From Diplonema papillatum (Eukaryota > Euglenozoa > Diplonemea > Diplonemida > Diplonemidae): a stretch of DNA of 64,000 nt. The DNA is taken from contig JAPJBO010000370.1 in the NCBI GenBank assembly GCA_030068145.1, positions 1 to 64,000 of the forward strand. The letters run 5' to 3'. Each line of letters begins with the position of its first letter. Position 1 is the stretch's first letter. Of the stretch, positions 23,071-34,634 are shown in pieces. The position numbers were made by a program, and so were the translations under genes. Under the pieces are notes generated by a model. The model was not told the origin of the DNA and made no database searches. It saw only the letters and a program-made list of their open reading frames with translations.

Positions 23071-23266
23071 CACCAGAAACATCTGCTACACGGAGGGCAA
23101 AGCTCGTGCTTCGTAGTATCGCAGAGCCACGGGCTGGCGGTCGAGTGCCCATGAGTCCTGTGCAGGGAGATAGAGAAAGCAGTTGTGGCAACATGCGAAC
23201 GGGCCTGCGGGTATGCCCAAGCTACTTTGCAAGATTTGCCTTCCCTTTTCCGTCAAAGGCGGGTGC

Positions 23267-24472
23267 TCAGTTCGCGACTTCCGGCTTCGAGACTTCAGCC
23301 TCCTCCTCAAGGTGTTGCCTGTAGGTCTGCTCGGCTTCTTCGACTGACTCTTCGCTCTCCAGCTTCTTTCGATCCGCGGCTTCAGCGATTTCGACGGCGT
23401 CAACTTGCTCCATTCGCTTCTGCACCACCTGCTCCACCAGCTCCGCCTCTTCCACCACGTTTCGCACGGCGGTCTCTGCCGACTGCACGATGTTGGACAA
23501 CTTCTCGAGCTCCTGCACTTTTTCCAAGTACATCGGCGCTTTGAAGATGAGGGGGGCAGGGTCGGGGCGCATCCGGCACAGGTCCCAGTCCACCTTCGCG
23601 GTTCCGCCGAACTCGGCGGGGGTTTGGTCGGGCGCGATGTGCGCCGAGAACGCGTCGCCGTTGCTGCTGCTGCGCTTGCCGAGGATCGTGATTTTGTCTT
23701 GCATGCGCTTGTCGAACATGAGCTTCATCCCGCTCCACGCGCTGGCGAACCCCCACGGAGCGTTGATGATGAACAGCTTCCTCATGAGTTCGGGATACAC
23801 GACTTGGTCCGCCTTCGACTGCGCACGAAGGAGTGCCCCTGACTTGCCGAACAGAACGTTCGTCGCGGACACGTCCTGCAAGTCCAGCACGATGGTGATC
23901 CGGTCCACATTCAGCCAACGGGCCACTTCGCGGCCCCTCTCGACGCTGGCGAAGTGCCAGCGCATGACGCTGTCCATGCCGTACTTGTCGACCAACTCCA
24001 AGATCCCTTTGTGGTTCGGACGGTCCCACCACACCGGGAATCCCTCCGCGTCGAGTCCGTGGAACCCGCAGAGCCCGTTGGTCTGCGACTTGTAGGTGAT
24101 GTCGGCCGGGAAGGTTTCGTGGCACCACTCGAAGATGTTCTCGATGTTTTCCTTTTTCCGCCACTCGATCGAGTTCAGCGCGTCCCGCACGGCGTCTTCG
24201 ACCTTGCCGTCGCGCGCGACGAAGAACCGAAGTGCGAGGTCTTCGTCCGTCAGCTTCATGTTGTCTTCCAGCAGAGGCTGCCCCTCTGCCCACCCTTGCT
24301 CCTTGCGCTTCTCCTTCAGCAGCGCCTTGCACTTTTCGAATAGCTCGATTTGCGGCGGACTCAGCGTGTGAGGCCCGCTCTTCACCTGCTTCTCGTCTTC
24401 GTTCACCCGAGCCGGGATCGGCCATAGCTTGCTGTCCGCGTACCGTGTCCCGTTAATCGCCGGAGCCGCCAT
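23267..24472 (-). CDS. SEC14-like CRAL-TRIO protein with coiled-coil tail
   Basis: The intact 401-residue intronless frame starts at MAAPAINGT. Residues about 40-105 are the CRAL-TRIO N-terminal region (LALRFFVARDGKVEDAV). Residues about 120-300 are the lipid-binding domain (GLCGFHGLDAEGFPVWW, RITIVLDLQDVSA, INAPWGFASAWSG, AEFGG). Domain identity to the protein at 15480-16892 is high and collinear, so the two are paralogues. Here the tail after residue 318 is an acidic, heptad-like helix (VVEEAELVEQVVQKRMEQ) ending KPEVAN, with no His run and no CaaX box. Likely role: lipid binding or transfer, with partner choice set by the coiled coil (inference). The start is supported by an alignable N-terminus. 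Confidence 0.9.
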   Translation of the reverse strand: MAAPAINGTRYADSKLWPIPARVNEDEKQVKSGPHTLSPPQIELFEKCKALLKEKRKEQGWAEGQPLLEDNMKLTDEDLALRFFVARDGKVEDAVRDALNSIEWRKKENIENIFEWCHETFPADITYKSQTNGLCGFHGLDAEGFPVWWDRPNHKGILELVDKYGMDSVMRWHFASVERGREVARWLNVDRITIVLDLQDVSATNVLFGKSGALLRAQSKADQVVYPELMRKLFIINAPWGFASAWSGMKLMFDKRMQDKITILGKRSSSNGDAFSAHIAPDQTPAEFGGTAKVDWDLCRMRPDPAPLIFKAPMYLEKVQELEKLSNIVQSAETAVRNVVEEAELVEQVVQKRMEQVDAVEIAEAADRKKLESEESVEEAEQTYRQHLEEEAEVSKPEVAN

Positions 24473-24811
24473 TTCCTAGCTTTTCTGTCAGGCTCGGGGG
24501 GGGGAGGAGAGGGGGGTTTTTGCCTTCGGGTTTCCTTGTGCATCCTCCCAAAAGTGAGAGAACGAGAATAGAATAGCAGCATCTACTTGGTATCGGGAAG
24601 TGCGTGCGGGATCACACAGGCAAAACCTTGGGCGCTGGCTTTTCGTTTTACGGTGAAATTAATGATCGGGGCTCAGACCTAAATCTCGCTTTCGTTTTCC
24701 TGTTCCGAGAGAGAGAACCTATCCGAACAGGTCAAAGGGTGCGGGCCTCCACCGCCAGGTGCCGGGGAGTGCCTGCTCGGTTGTTCATTGCTTCTGGTTC
24801 CTGCGCCGATG

Positions 24812-24986
24812 ACAAAAAAAAACAGGCGCTTCGTTTTGTTTGTGCGTGCCGGTTGATCGGTTCCCCACTAGCATTTACCCTGTGTGTATTCAGGTAAGGA
24901 ATTCTGATCAACCACCAAAACAGCTGCCTACGTCTTTTTAGCCTGCACAATACATTGAAGGGCAACCCACAAGATTGTTAGTTCTA
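24812..24986 (+). repeat. Family A copy, near full length
   Basis: Order: AACAGGCGCTTCGTTTTG, TGCCGGTTGATCGGTTCC, ATTTACCCTGTGTGTATTC, AGGTAAGGAATTCTGATCA, CTGCCTACGTCTTTTTAGCC, GAAGGGCAACCCACAAG, ATTGTTAGTTCTAA. This copy best shows the full family, about 170 bp. Confidence 0.85.
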
Positions 24987-25084
24987 AAATCTGAGGTGAG
25001 GCGGGATCCCGCAACCAGTCGAGCTAGCAGACCTTGGACTGTGCCGGCTGTCCGCGTAATAAACCCCGGTCCCCACCGTGTACC

Positions 25085-25400
25085 TACCGAGCCAGTCTGA
25101 CCGCGTCTGACCGCGTCTGACCAGTCTGACTCCGAGTCCATCTCAGACTGCCTGCTTGCATCACTTCGGCAACCTCCACGCTGCGCCATGAAACGAAGCA
25201 CCTATTCTGACCGTGTCTGACTTCGTCTGACTTTGAGTCCATCTCAGACTGCCTGCTTGCATCACTTTGGCAACCTCCACGCTGCGCCATGAAACGAAGC
25301 ACCTATTCTGACCGTGTCTGACTTCGTCTGACTTTGAGTCCATCTCAGACTGCCCGCCTGCTCATCAATTTGCCAACCTCCACACTGTGCCATGAAACGA
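25085..25400. repeat. 101-bp tandem repeat, about 2.7 copies
   Basis: The unit holds GAGTCCATCTCAGACTGCC, CCTCCACGCTGCGCCATG and CTATTCTGACCGTGTCTGAC. Copies are spaced 101 bp apart. The minus-strand frame (FMAQRGGCQSDASRQSEM) simply follows the repeat. Confidence 0.8.
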
Positions 25401-25899
25401 AGAAACGTAGGCTTGCAGCCGCTAAGGAGCTCAGAAGGAGCTCAAGAAGCCAGGTAAAGTTCGAGCAAGCGGATAGAGAGGATGCAGGGGGGGGAGAGAG
25501 TCGCATGCGACAAACCACGAAGCCCATGGAACCCTCGCTTGCTTCGGCGCGCTGCTCAGTTAAGTATTTGACTAGTTAGTTATACGACCAAAATGCTCTG
25601 ACCACGCCTAGCGCTGTCTGGTCATGGGTGCACGAGCTCTCATTGTTGGCCGGTGCGCGCGGATTGCGATAGCACGTAAGACGAGAAGAAAACGGACCTT
25701 CCTGACCCTTTTGCCGGTTCATGTGTTTCTGTACGTGTTCCAGCGACTCGCAAGCCGAGCCAGGGTTACGTTTTCGGCCACATCACTTCTGCCGGGGCAG
25801 AAGTATGCAGCGTAGGCTAGACTGAACGCGTCCTTGGACTGTGTAACGGCACCGAAACCGTCTTTGGCACCGCGGCTCAGCGCAACCGTCCATCTACCT

Positions 25900-26602
25900 G
25901 AAGTGTCATCCCATGGACACTGGGGAGGTGCCGATCCTTAAAGACGCAGCACAGCCCATCGTGGAAACGAATTAACGTTTGATGCCGACCCGGAAGATGA
26001 TGAACCACGCCTCGACGGAGCCGGAAGAACGGTCCGAGATCGTCGACTCACGCAGCTGTCCTATATCGGCGGGTACTGTCGGCCCAGCAGCAGCGAGGTG
26101 GGTGCGCCTGCCTTGCAGAACGACGCAGCCAGTCGCAGCCACGAATACCGGCAAGACGTCGGCAGCAAAAGATCTCTGGGTCAGGTCCCCTCCTTCAGAC
26201 GTCACAAGAGGTGCGGCTGCCAACGAGACCCAGGGTCTGCCGGTAGCGGGCTAGGCGAACAAGGACTCCGTCCACCCGTCCGGCATGCCCTTGGCAGAGC
26301 ACACGAAACAATAGTGCGAGTGTATGAGGTTCCTGTTCGGTGGTGAATACTTGGAAACGTGCCTCAATTTCTTTCCATTTTTCAAATCTGATGCACCAGG
26401 ACCACGGTGGTAGTCCAGCAGGGGGAGGACGTTATGAAAAAGACAGGCGCTTCGTTTTGTTTGTGCGTGCCGGTGAATCGTTTTTCCCACTTGTATTTAC
26501 CCTGTGTCATTTTCAGGTGAGGAATTCTGATCGACCACCAAAACACGCTGCCTACGTCTTTTTAGCTTGCACAATACATTGAGCAACCCGCAAGATTGTT
26601 CG
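25900..26602 (+). repeat. Repeat F copy (25900-26030) and family A copy (26434-26602)
   Basis: The first block resembles 3830-3970 (AAAGACGCAGCACAGCCC, GATGATGAACCACGCC). The second is a family A copy: AAAGACAGGCGCTTCG, CACTTGTATTTACCCTGTG, TTTCAGGTGAGGAATTCTG, CTGCCTACGTCTTTTTAGC, CAACCCGCAAGATTGTTCG. No gene was recognised in between. Confidence 0.7.
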
Positions 26603-27655
26603 TACGACAAAGGCAGCCGGATAGCTACCGGACTGCCTCGAATTGAAGATGAACATGCGATCGAAAGCATGCTCCTGACAAGCCGGAATTAACAGGTGGG
26701 GTCGTTGTTGATGGTGCTGGTTTTGAGGGAATCGGGAAAGGCTAGCAATTTAAAATTCTTTTTGGCGGCGGTCTCCGTCCAGGGCCTTATATACAAAACG
26801 TCCTCCCAAGTAACTGTCCCTAAGGTGCTCGGAGTTACTAAAAATCCCAGTTGCGGCACGTGCAGGCGGGTTTTGCTCGTGGTAGCGCCACACTGCAAGA
26901 ATTGCCATAGCCGCTTTGTAGTCGACCGAGGCTGTGGCAAATTTGATGCGAATCAACTGTCTTTGTGTAACCGGTACTGCAGTACTACAGTACTGCTCGT
27001 GTGGTACACTGTAGTAATGTAGTACTACTACTGGCCCCTCATCGGGTTGAACCTTTTCCCCCCTTGCTCGGACTTGGTCCGAGCACCAGACCTATTTATA
27101 AGCCACTGTCTCCGTCGTTTGCGCTGTCACCGCTCTTTTACTCGTACTCTTCTCAAGAAATGCGTAGCTTTGTTTTGTTCTTCGCAGGGTGTAAAACTCT
27201 CGAAGGGGGGTGTTTCCTGCGCGGAAGTGCTACTGAACAGTCAATTATCACTGAATATGTTGAGGTGCCATTCAAATGAAGGAGAAAAAAGACAGGAAAC
27301 AGGCGCTTCGTTTTGTTTGAACGTGCCGGTTGATCGTTTTCCCACTTGGATTTGCCCCGTGTCATTTTTTCAGGCAGGAATTGCTGATCAACCGCGGAAA
27401 CACGCTGCCCTGCATTTCTTTCAGCCTGCACAACACATAAAGGGGGGGAAAATGTTTCTTGGGTTTGAAGAGCGCGTGGTGCTTGCACCACTGAGGCCAG
27501 GTTATTTAACCGCGGATTTAGTGAAGGATTGTTCAGGAAACGGTCGCGAGCGAAACCCGACCAGGTAACGACCATTTCACTGTCTTCTTTGTTTTGTGAT
27601 GCGAACATCACGAGGTGCTGTCCGAAGACACCGCCCACGTGAGCACTGTTAAGCA

Positions 27656-28593
27656 TTGAGTTCTTTTAAGTACATGAACCACATGGATTAGCATGCACTG
27701 CCTTGAAAGTCAGGTTATCGGATGACGTCGTCACCTGCCATTGCGTCGTCAAGGTCGAGCATTTGTGGAGCTAGCGGGGTTTGGCTTTCTTGCGATTCCA
27801 GAGACTGAGTCGGCGAGTACGAGGGCGGGCACGTGTGTCCGTTTTTCACTTTCGAGGGCATTGGTGTGCCCGTGGTCCCCGGTCGTTTCTGAGAGCTGCT
27901 TGCCCTCGGTACCTTCTTCTTCCTTCGTGCACCCCTGAGTCGGGGGTGGTCGCCTTCGTCTTCTTCCGCTTGCGGCCGGCGATCAGGCCTTCCTTCGGGG
28001 TGCCGAGCACCCTCTTCTTCAGCGCTGGTCGTTCGCTGGTTCCTGGTGTTGGTGGCGGCCTCTTGGTCGCCCGTGCGGTCGTCGCCGTCTCCTTTTTAGT
28101 TGCCGCGAGCGGCGCTCGCGCCGCTCGCGCCGCTCGCTTTCCTACTGGCGTTTCCCGCTGTACACCCACCTGGGTGGGTGAGGAGGGCCTCTTCTTCTTG
28201 TTGCGTCCGGGGGTTGACTCGACGTTCGGCTTGTTGGACTGGTGGTGGCCGCGGCTGCAACATGCCGCCGGTCGCCTCTGCGTCAGCGTAGGGAGCCTTT
28301 TGCACTCTTGGCAGGTCCCTCTGCCATGCGTGCGGCAGGCATGATGCCCGCTGCGGCAACACGCCGCCGCCGTCTTGCACTCGCCGCACTTCGTCGTGCT
28401 GTGCTCTGTGCACACCGCGATCGGCTGCCCATCGTTCGCGTGGTGATGGTGCCGGCAGCACATCTCTACCGTGGGAACGTCCCTTCGGACGAGTGCTCTG
28501 CACGCCTCACACTTCCCTTTGTGATGGGTCGCGCACGTGACGAGTGCCTTCTCTATTCCGACACCCGGCATATGCACGGGGTCTGGGTGTTGT
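27656..28593. mobile_element. 0.94-kb insertion with 8-bp target duplication
   Basis: Family E runs uninterrupted up to CACTGTTAAGC at 27655 and resumes after TTGTTAAGC at 28601. TGTTAAGC flanks the insertion on both sides, an 8-bp duplication as left by hAT-type transposases. The E copy at 29006 shows the uninterrupted site (GCACTGTTAAGCAGCGG). Terminal inverted repeats are not evident. The insertion carries the Cys/His-rich frame on the minus strand. Confidence 0.65.
27846..28577 (-). CDS. Cys/His-repeat protein with basic tail (unknown function)
   Basis: The 243-residue frame begins MHMPGVGIEK. Residues about 14-110 hold repeated zinc-ligand patterns: CATHHKGKCEAC, CTEHSTTKCGEC and CRTHGRGTCQEC, each of the form CxxHxxxxCxxC, alternating with CCRHHHH, CCRSGHH and CCSRGHH. 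The spacing suggests a small zinc-binding repeat fold, B-box or FYVE-like in look but not assignable. Residues 120-243 are Lys/Arg/Pro/Thr-rich with nuclear-localisation-like runs (GRNKKKRP, RKRKKTK). The whole frame sits inside an insertion bounded by an 8-bp duplication, so it may be element-encoded or a captured host gene. It has no transposase motifs. Confidence 0.5.
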   Translation of the reverse strand: MHMPGVGIEKALVTCATHHKGKCEACRALVRRDVPTVEMCCRHHHHANDGQPIAVCTEHSTTKCGECKTAAACCRSGHHACRTHGRGTCQECKRLPTLTQRRPAACCSRGHHQSNKPNVESTPGRNKKKRPSSPTQVGVQRETPVGKRAARAARAPLAATKKETATTARATKRPPPTPGTSERPALKKRVLGTPKEGLIAGRKRKKTKATTPDSGVHEGRRRYRGQAALRNDRGPRAHQCPRK

Positions 28594-29246
28594 TGTTAAG
28601 CAGCGGTTGCCAGATACTCCCGTAGCACCTATTCACGGGTAAAAAGGAAGCCCGGGTTGGGGAGGGTGGTGGGTTTGGTGCGTAGTATTCTTCTTTTTTT
28701 GTTCTTTCTCGGTTCTGGTGGTGCTGCTCCTTCCTTCTCGTCCTGTGTTGGGTTACGACTTTTTTTGTTCTTTATCGGTTCTGAGCGTTTCCATATGCCT
28801 TTTCCTGCTTTGACATGCAGTCCCTTCCAAACTGTACCTCTCTTGGTGTTCGGGGGTTGGGCCGTATGGTAACGTCTCGGGAAACGAAGTTTGTGGCGTC
28901 ACAAAAGTGACAGGTTGCCAAAGCAACCGGGTGCCGAGCTTAAGCAAGGCGTTTGTCAATGGAGAACCAGTCCTGTGCCGTTTTAGGGCCGGCAGGTCTC
29001 AACGGGGGGAAAATGTTTCTTGGGTTTGAAGAGCGCGTGGTGCTTGCACCACTGAGGCCAGGTTATTTAACCGCGGATTTAGTGAAGGATTGTTCAGGAA
29101 ACGGTCGCGAGCGAAACCCGACCAGGTAACGACCATTTCACTGTCTTCTTTGTTTTGTGATGCGAACATCACGAGGTGCTGTCCGAAGACACCGCCCACG
29201 TGAGCACTGTTAAGCAGCGGTTGCCAGATACTCCCGTAGCACCTAT

Positions 29247-30308
29247 TCACGGGTTTGCAGGGGTAAAAAGGAAGCCCGGGTTGGGGAGGGTGGTGGGTTT
29301 GGTGCGTAGTATTCTTCTTTTTTTGTTCTTTCTCGGTTCTGGTGGTGCTGCTCCTTCCCCCCCCCCGATGTACCCACCCACCAAGGGCAACCCCCCAAGA
29401 TTTGTTGGTACTGGTGCACACCATTCCTCCAGTTCGTCCATCATTTCGATGCGGTTGACGCGCGCCTTTTCCGACGCCGGGATGGCGGCCCACACAGCGT
29501 TCATGTCGCGGGCCGTCGCCGCCGGGAAGCCGGCCGACTTGTAACGGAGCTCCTGCGAAGCGAGGGTCGGGTAAGCGTGGATGGACAGCAGCGGGCAGCG
29601 CCGGGTGCGCAGGTTTTCGACCATCTTCGCGCCGAAGAGCGAGTCGGGCCGGATCATCTCGTACGTGACGAACGCGGCGGTGTCGAAGAAGCCCGCCAGC
29701 CCAGCGACGACAGCGTCGCCCTCCTCCTTCCGCAGGTAGATGAGCACGCACTCTGACACGATGAGCGTCGGCGCCGCCCCGTCCGCCAAGCCCTCGCCCT
29801 TCAGCTTCTCGAGGAACGCGTCGCAGTCCCTCAAGTCGGCGGCGACCATTCTATAGCGGTCCCCCTCCTTCGCGGCCGCCTTCATCACCGCGTCTCCATC
29901 GATCGCCCGCCTCTTCTTCTCGATGACCGCCGGGAAGTCGACTTCGATCCACCGCTTGATCCCGCTGCCGCCCTCCGCGCCTCGGGTGACCCTGAAAAAC
30001 GTCGAGTCGAACCCGCAGCCCAGCGAGACGACCTGGATGTCCGTGGCCGGATGCGCCGCCTTGAAGCGCTCGTACGCGCACTGGACGAACCGGACGCGGG
30101 CGTAGTACCCGCGGTGCATCAGCGGGCTCCCGCCGCCCCCCGGCGATAGGCTGCCGAGCTTGCTCGCGAACGGGTCTTCGTAGTATCCGAGCTGCGCCGC
30201 CCGGATCTTCGTCTCGGTCGCCGAATCGTTCGTGGCGATCACCCCCGGGACGCTGAACGTGTCGAGCGACTCTCTTCCGGCGACCGGTTTGAGGGGCGGA
30301 GTGTTCAT
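29247..30308 (-). CDS. LCMT1: Leucine carboxyl methyltransferase (PP2A methyltransferase), 3' end disrupted or spliced
   Basis: The family methylates the C-terminal Leu of PP2A-type catalytic subunits using S-adenosylmethionine. Residues 1-295 align along the family: YYEDPFASKL, HRGYYARVRFVQ, SAM motif SLGCGFDSTFF (95-105), IEVDFP (121-126), ADLRD (157-161), SECVLIYL (185-192), FGAKMVENLRTRRCPL and MMDELEEW (289-296). The family then needs about 20-30 more residues, ending in a His-Tyr motif. Here the frame instead runs into repeat DNA and stops at 29247. At 29422 the codons read GAGGAATG|GTGTGC, a possible donor identical in its first six bases to that of the E2 gene, so the last exon may lie further downstream; I could not find it. 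It is either a spliced gene or a truncated one. The start MNTPPLKP is the only Met before the conserved region. Confidence 0.85.
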   Translation of the reverse strand: MNTPPLKPVAGRESLDTFSVPGVIATNDSATETKIRAAQLGYYEDPFASKLGSLSPGGGGSPLMHRGYYARVRFVQCAYERFKAAHPATDIQVVSLGCGFDSTFFRVTRGAEGGSGIKRWIEVDFPAVIEKKRRAIDGDAVMKAAAKEGDRYRMVAADLRDCDAFLEKLKGEGLADGAAPTLIVSECVLIYLRKEEGDAVVAGLAGFFDTAAFVTYEMIRPDSLFGAKMVENLRTRRCPLLSIHAYPTLASQELRYKSAGFPAATARDMNAVWAAIPASEKARVNRIEMMDELEEWCAPVPTNLGGLPLVGGYIGGGEGAAPPEPRKNKKRRILRTKPTTLPNPGFLFTPANP

Positions 30309-30895
30309 TGCTCTTTCTTCTTTGGTGGTGTGATTGTTGGTGTTGTTGTTGGTGTTGTTGTTGGTGTTGTTGGGTGTTTTCCTTTTTTCTTTCTTTTCGT
30401 GTGCGCGTGTGTGAGCGTGCGTGCGTGGGTGGTGCTGGCTGGCGAACGCTTATTTTTTCTTTTGCTGTGTCCCGTAGAACGTCTACGGATACGCCTGGTG
30501 GTGGGTTTGCGTTTTAGACACTGGTTGAATTCGCTCCTTCGAGGGGTCGCTCGGTGCCGTCGTTCCCGACTCGTCCCGCTGAATTTAACGTACATTTAGT
30601 GCTACAATCGCCAAACAGTTTCGGTGGTTACGATCCTTAGCTGGCCTGCTAAATCTGTGGGACAGAGCCGACGGCGAAGACGGGACGGGCTCTGTGACGG
30701 GGGCGGCAGGTGCGCAACCGTGGCCGCTAGTCTAACACACGGAGTTCAGTTGGCAGCGCGCAAGCTTGCGTTTGCTGGCCGATCGTGCCATTCACCTCAC
30801 GTGTCCATTGGACTGTCAAGAAATATAGTGTCCTGTGTGGTAGAATTCGTTCTCTGCCGGGGCTTGCTCGAAATTAGCTGGCATTAAACTTCCAA
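30309..30895. other. Upstream region of the methyltransferase gene; no gene seen
   Basis: A TGTTGTTGG-type microsatellite lies at 30330-30375, just upstream of the start codon, followed by T-rich DNA. It gives a CA/CT-rich leader on the gene strand. No other feature up to the satellite array. Confidence 0.5.
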
Positions 30896-33800
30896 TTTCA
30901 CACTGGATTTGCAGGATTTCACACTGGATTTGCGGGTGCCACACTGGATTTCACATTGGATTTGCGGGTGCCACACTGGATTTCACACTGGATTTGCGGG
31001 TGTCACACTGGATTTCACACTGAATTTGCGGGTGCCACACTGGATTTCACACTGGATTTGCGGGTGTCACACTGGATTTCACACTGGATTTGCGGGTGCC
31101 ACACTGGATTTCACACTGGATTTGCGGGTGTCACACTGGATTTCACACTGGATTTGCGGGTGTCACACTGGATTTCACACTGGATTTGCGGGTGCCACAC
31201 TGGATTTCACACTGAATTTGCGGGTGTCACACTGGATTTCACACTGGATTTGCGGGTGCCACACTGGATTTCACACTGAATTTGCGGGTGTCACACTGGA
31301 TTTCACACTGGATTTGCGGGTGTCACACTGGATTTCACACTGGATTTGCGGGTGCCACACTGGATTTCACACTGGATTTGCGGGTGTCACACTGGATTTC
31401 ACACTGGATTTGCGGGTGTCACACTGGATTTCACACTGAATTTGCGGGTGTCACACTGGATTTCACACTGGATTTGCGGGTGCCACACTGGATTTCACAC
31501 TGGATTTGCGGGTGTCACACTGGATTTCACACTGGATTTGCGGGTGCCACACTGGATTTCACACTGGATTTGCGGGTGTCACACTGGATTTCACACTGGA
31601 TTTGCGGGTGCCACACTGGATTTCACACTGGATTTCACATTGGATTTGCGGGTGTCACACTGGATTTCACACTGGATTTGCGGGTGTCACACTGGATTTC
31701 ACACTGGATTTGCGGGTGCCACACTGGATTTCACACTGGATTTCACACTGGATTTGCGGGTGTCACACTGGATTTCACACTGGATTTGCGGGTGTCACAC
31801 TGGATTTCACACTGGATTTGCGGGTGCCACACTGGATTTCACACTGAATTTGCGGGTGTCACACTGGATTTCACACTGGATTTGCGGGTGCCACACTGGA
31901 TTTCACACTGAATTTGCGGGTGTCACACTGGATTTCACACTGGATTTGCGGGTGCCACACTGGATTTCACATTGGATTTGCGGGTGTCACACTGGATTTC
32001 ACACTGGATTTGCGGGTGTCACACTGGATTTCACACTGGATTTGCGGGTGTCACACTGGATTTCACACTGAATTTGCGGGTGTCACACTGGATTTCACAC
32101 TGGATTTGCGGGTGCCACACTGGATTTCACATTGGATTTGCGGGTGTCACACTGGATTTCACACTGGATTTGCGGGTGTCACACTGGATTTCACACTGGA
32201 TTTGCGGGTGTCACACTGGATTTCACACTGGATTTGCGGGTGCCACACTGGATTTCACATTGGATTTGCGGGTGTCACACTGGATTTCACATTGGATTTG
32301 CGGGTGCCACACTGGATTTCACACTGGATTTGCGGGTGCCACACTGGATTTCACACTGAATTTGCGGGTGTCACACTGGATTTCACACTGGATTTGCGGG
32401 TGCCACACTGGATTTCACATTGGATTTGCGGGTGTCACACTGGATTTCACACTGGATTTGCGGGTGCCACACTGGATTTCACACTGGATTTCACATTGGA
32501 TTTGCGGGTGTCACACTGGATTTCACACTGGATTTGCGGGTGCCACACTGGATTTCACACTGGATTTCACATTGGATTTGCGGGTGTCACACTGGATTTC
32601 ACACTGGATTTGCGGGTGTCACACTGGATTTCACACTGGATTTGCGGGTGCCACACTGGATTTCACACTGGATTTCACATTGGATTTGCGGGTGTCACAC
32701 TGGATTTCACACTGGATTTGCGGGTGTCACACTGGATTTCACACTGGATTTGCGGGTGCCACACTGGATTTCACACTGAATTTGCGGGTGTCACACTGGA
32801 TTTCACACTGGATTTGCGGGTGCCACACTGGATTTCACATTGGATTTGCGGGTGTCACACTGGATTTCACACTGGATTTGCGGGTGCCACACTGGATTTC
32901 ACACTGGATTTCACATTGGATTTGCGGGTGTCACACTGGATTTCACACTGGATTTGCGGGTGCCACACTGGATTTCACACTGAATTTGCGGGTGTCACAC
33001 TGGATTTCACACTGGATTTGCGGGTGCCACACTGGATTTCACATTGGATTTGCGGGTGTCACACTGGATTTCACACTGGATTTGCGGGTGCCACACTGGA
33101 TTTCACACTGGATTTCACATTGGATTTGCGGGTGTCACACTGGATTTCACACTGGATTTGCGGGTGTCACACTGGATTTCACACTGGATTTGCGGGTGCC
33201 ACACTGGATTTCACACTGATTTGCGGGTGTCACACTGGATTTCACACTGGATTTGCGGGTGCCACACTGGATTTCACATTGGATTTGCGGGTGTCACACT
33301 GGATTTCACACTGGATTTGCGGGTGCCACACTGGATTTCACACTGGATTTCACATTGGATTTGCGGGTGTCACACTGGATTTCACACTGGATTTGCGGGT
33401 GTCACACTGGATTTCACACTGGATTTGCGGGTGCCACACTGGATTTCACACTGGATTTGCGGGTGTCACACTGGATTTCACACTGGATTTGCGGGTGCCA
33501 CACTGGATTTCACACTGAATTTGCGGGTGTCACACTGGATTTCACACTGGATTTGCGGGTGTCACACTGGATTTCACACTGGATTTGCGGGTGTCACACT
33601 GGATTTCACACTGGATTTGCGGGTGCCACACTGGATTTCACACTGGATTTGCGGGTGTCACACTGGATTTCACACTGGATTTGCGGGTGCCACACTGGAT
33701 TTCACACTGGATTTCACATTGGATTTGCGGGTGTCACACTGGATTTCACACTGGATTTGCGGGTGTCACACTGGATTTCACACTGGATTTGCGGGTGCCA

Positions 33801-34634
33801 CACTGGATTTCACACTGGATTTGCGGGTGCCACACTGGATTTCACACTGGATTTCACATTGGATTTGCGGGTGTCACACTGGATTTCACACTGGATTTGC
33901 GGGTGTCACACTGGATTTCACACTGGATTTGCGGGTGCCACACTGGATTTCACACTGAATTTGCGGGTGTCACACTGGATTTCACACTGGATTTGCGGGT
34001 GCCACACTGGATTTCACATTGGATTTGCGGGTGTCACACTGGATTTCACACTGGATTTGCGGGTGCCACACTGGATTTCACACTGGATTTCACATTGGAT
34101 TTGCGGGTGTCACACTGGATTTCACACTGGATTTGCGGGTGTCACACTGGATTTCACACTGGATTTGCGGGTGCCACACTGGATTTCACACTGGATTTCA
34201 CATTGGATTTGCGGGTGTCACACTGGATTTCACACTGGATTTGCGGGTGCCACACTGGATTTCACACTGAATTTGCGGGTGTCACACTGGATTTCACACT
34301 GGATTTGCGGGTGCCACACTGGATTTCACATTGGATTTGCGGGTGTCACACTGGATTTCACACTGGATTTGCGGGTGTCACACTGGATTTCACACTGGAT
34401 TTGCGGGTGCCACACTGGATTTCACACTGGATTTGCGGGTGTCACACTGGATTTCACACTGGATTTGCGGGTGCCACACTGGATTTCACACTGGATTTGC
34501 GGGTGTCACACTGGATTTCACACTGGATTTGCGGGTGTCACACTGGATTTCACACTGGATTTGCGGGTGTCACACTGGATTTCACATTGGATTTGCGGGT
34601 GCCACACTGGATTTCACACTGAATTTGCGGGTGT
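30896..34634 (+). repeat. 32-bp satellite array, about 115 units (3.7 kb)
   Basis: The unit is CACACTGGATTT twice, followed by GCGGGTGT or GCGGGTGC. About 115 units run head to tail with almost no length change; some have an extra 12-bp CACACTGGATTT step, making 44 bp. Variation is nearly confined to three sites: T/C after GCGGGTG, CTGGAT/CTGAAT and CACACTGG/CACATTGG. Units with GAAT or CATT are mostly preceded by the C variant and followed by the T variant, so there is higher-order structure. All three plus frames are open throughout because 32 is not a multiple of 3 and no stop occurs. These frames are a by-product, not genes. The first unit (30896) and last unit are slightly diverged. Confidence 0.97.

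Larger units (their letters stand above)
27290..29421. mobile_element. Nested repeat complex: family A split by family E direct repeats
   Basis: A family A copy starts at 27290 and breaks off at 27441 after CACATAAAGGG. Its missing end (AAGGGCAACCCCCCAAG, ATTTGTTGG) reappears at 29376-29421. Between them lie two family E copies in direct orientation (27446-28740 and 29006-29360) flanking about 265 bp. The AAGGG shared by the two A halves looks like a 5-bp target duplication. This resembles an LTR-type insertion, but the E ends are not TG...CA and no retroelement genes are present. The first E copy has its own insertion (27656-28593). The complex abuts the 3' end of the methyltransferase gene. 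Confidence 0.6.

Noticed and set aside
30896-34634. CRISPR array
   Set aside because: There are no spacers: units abut directly and differ at fixed sites. The window is eukaryotic.
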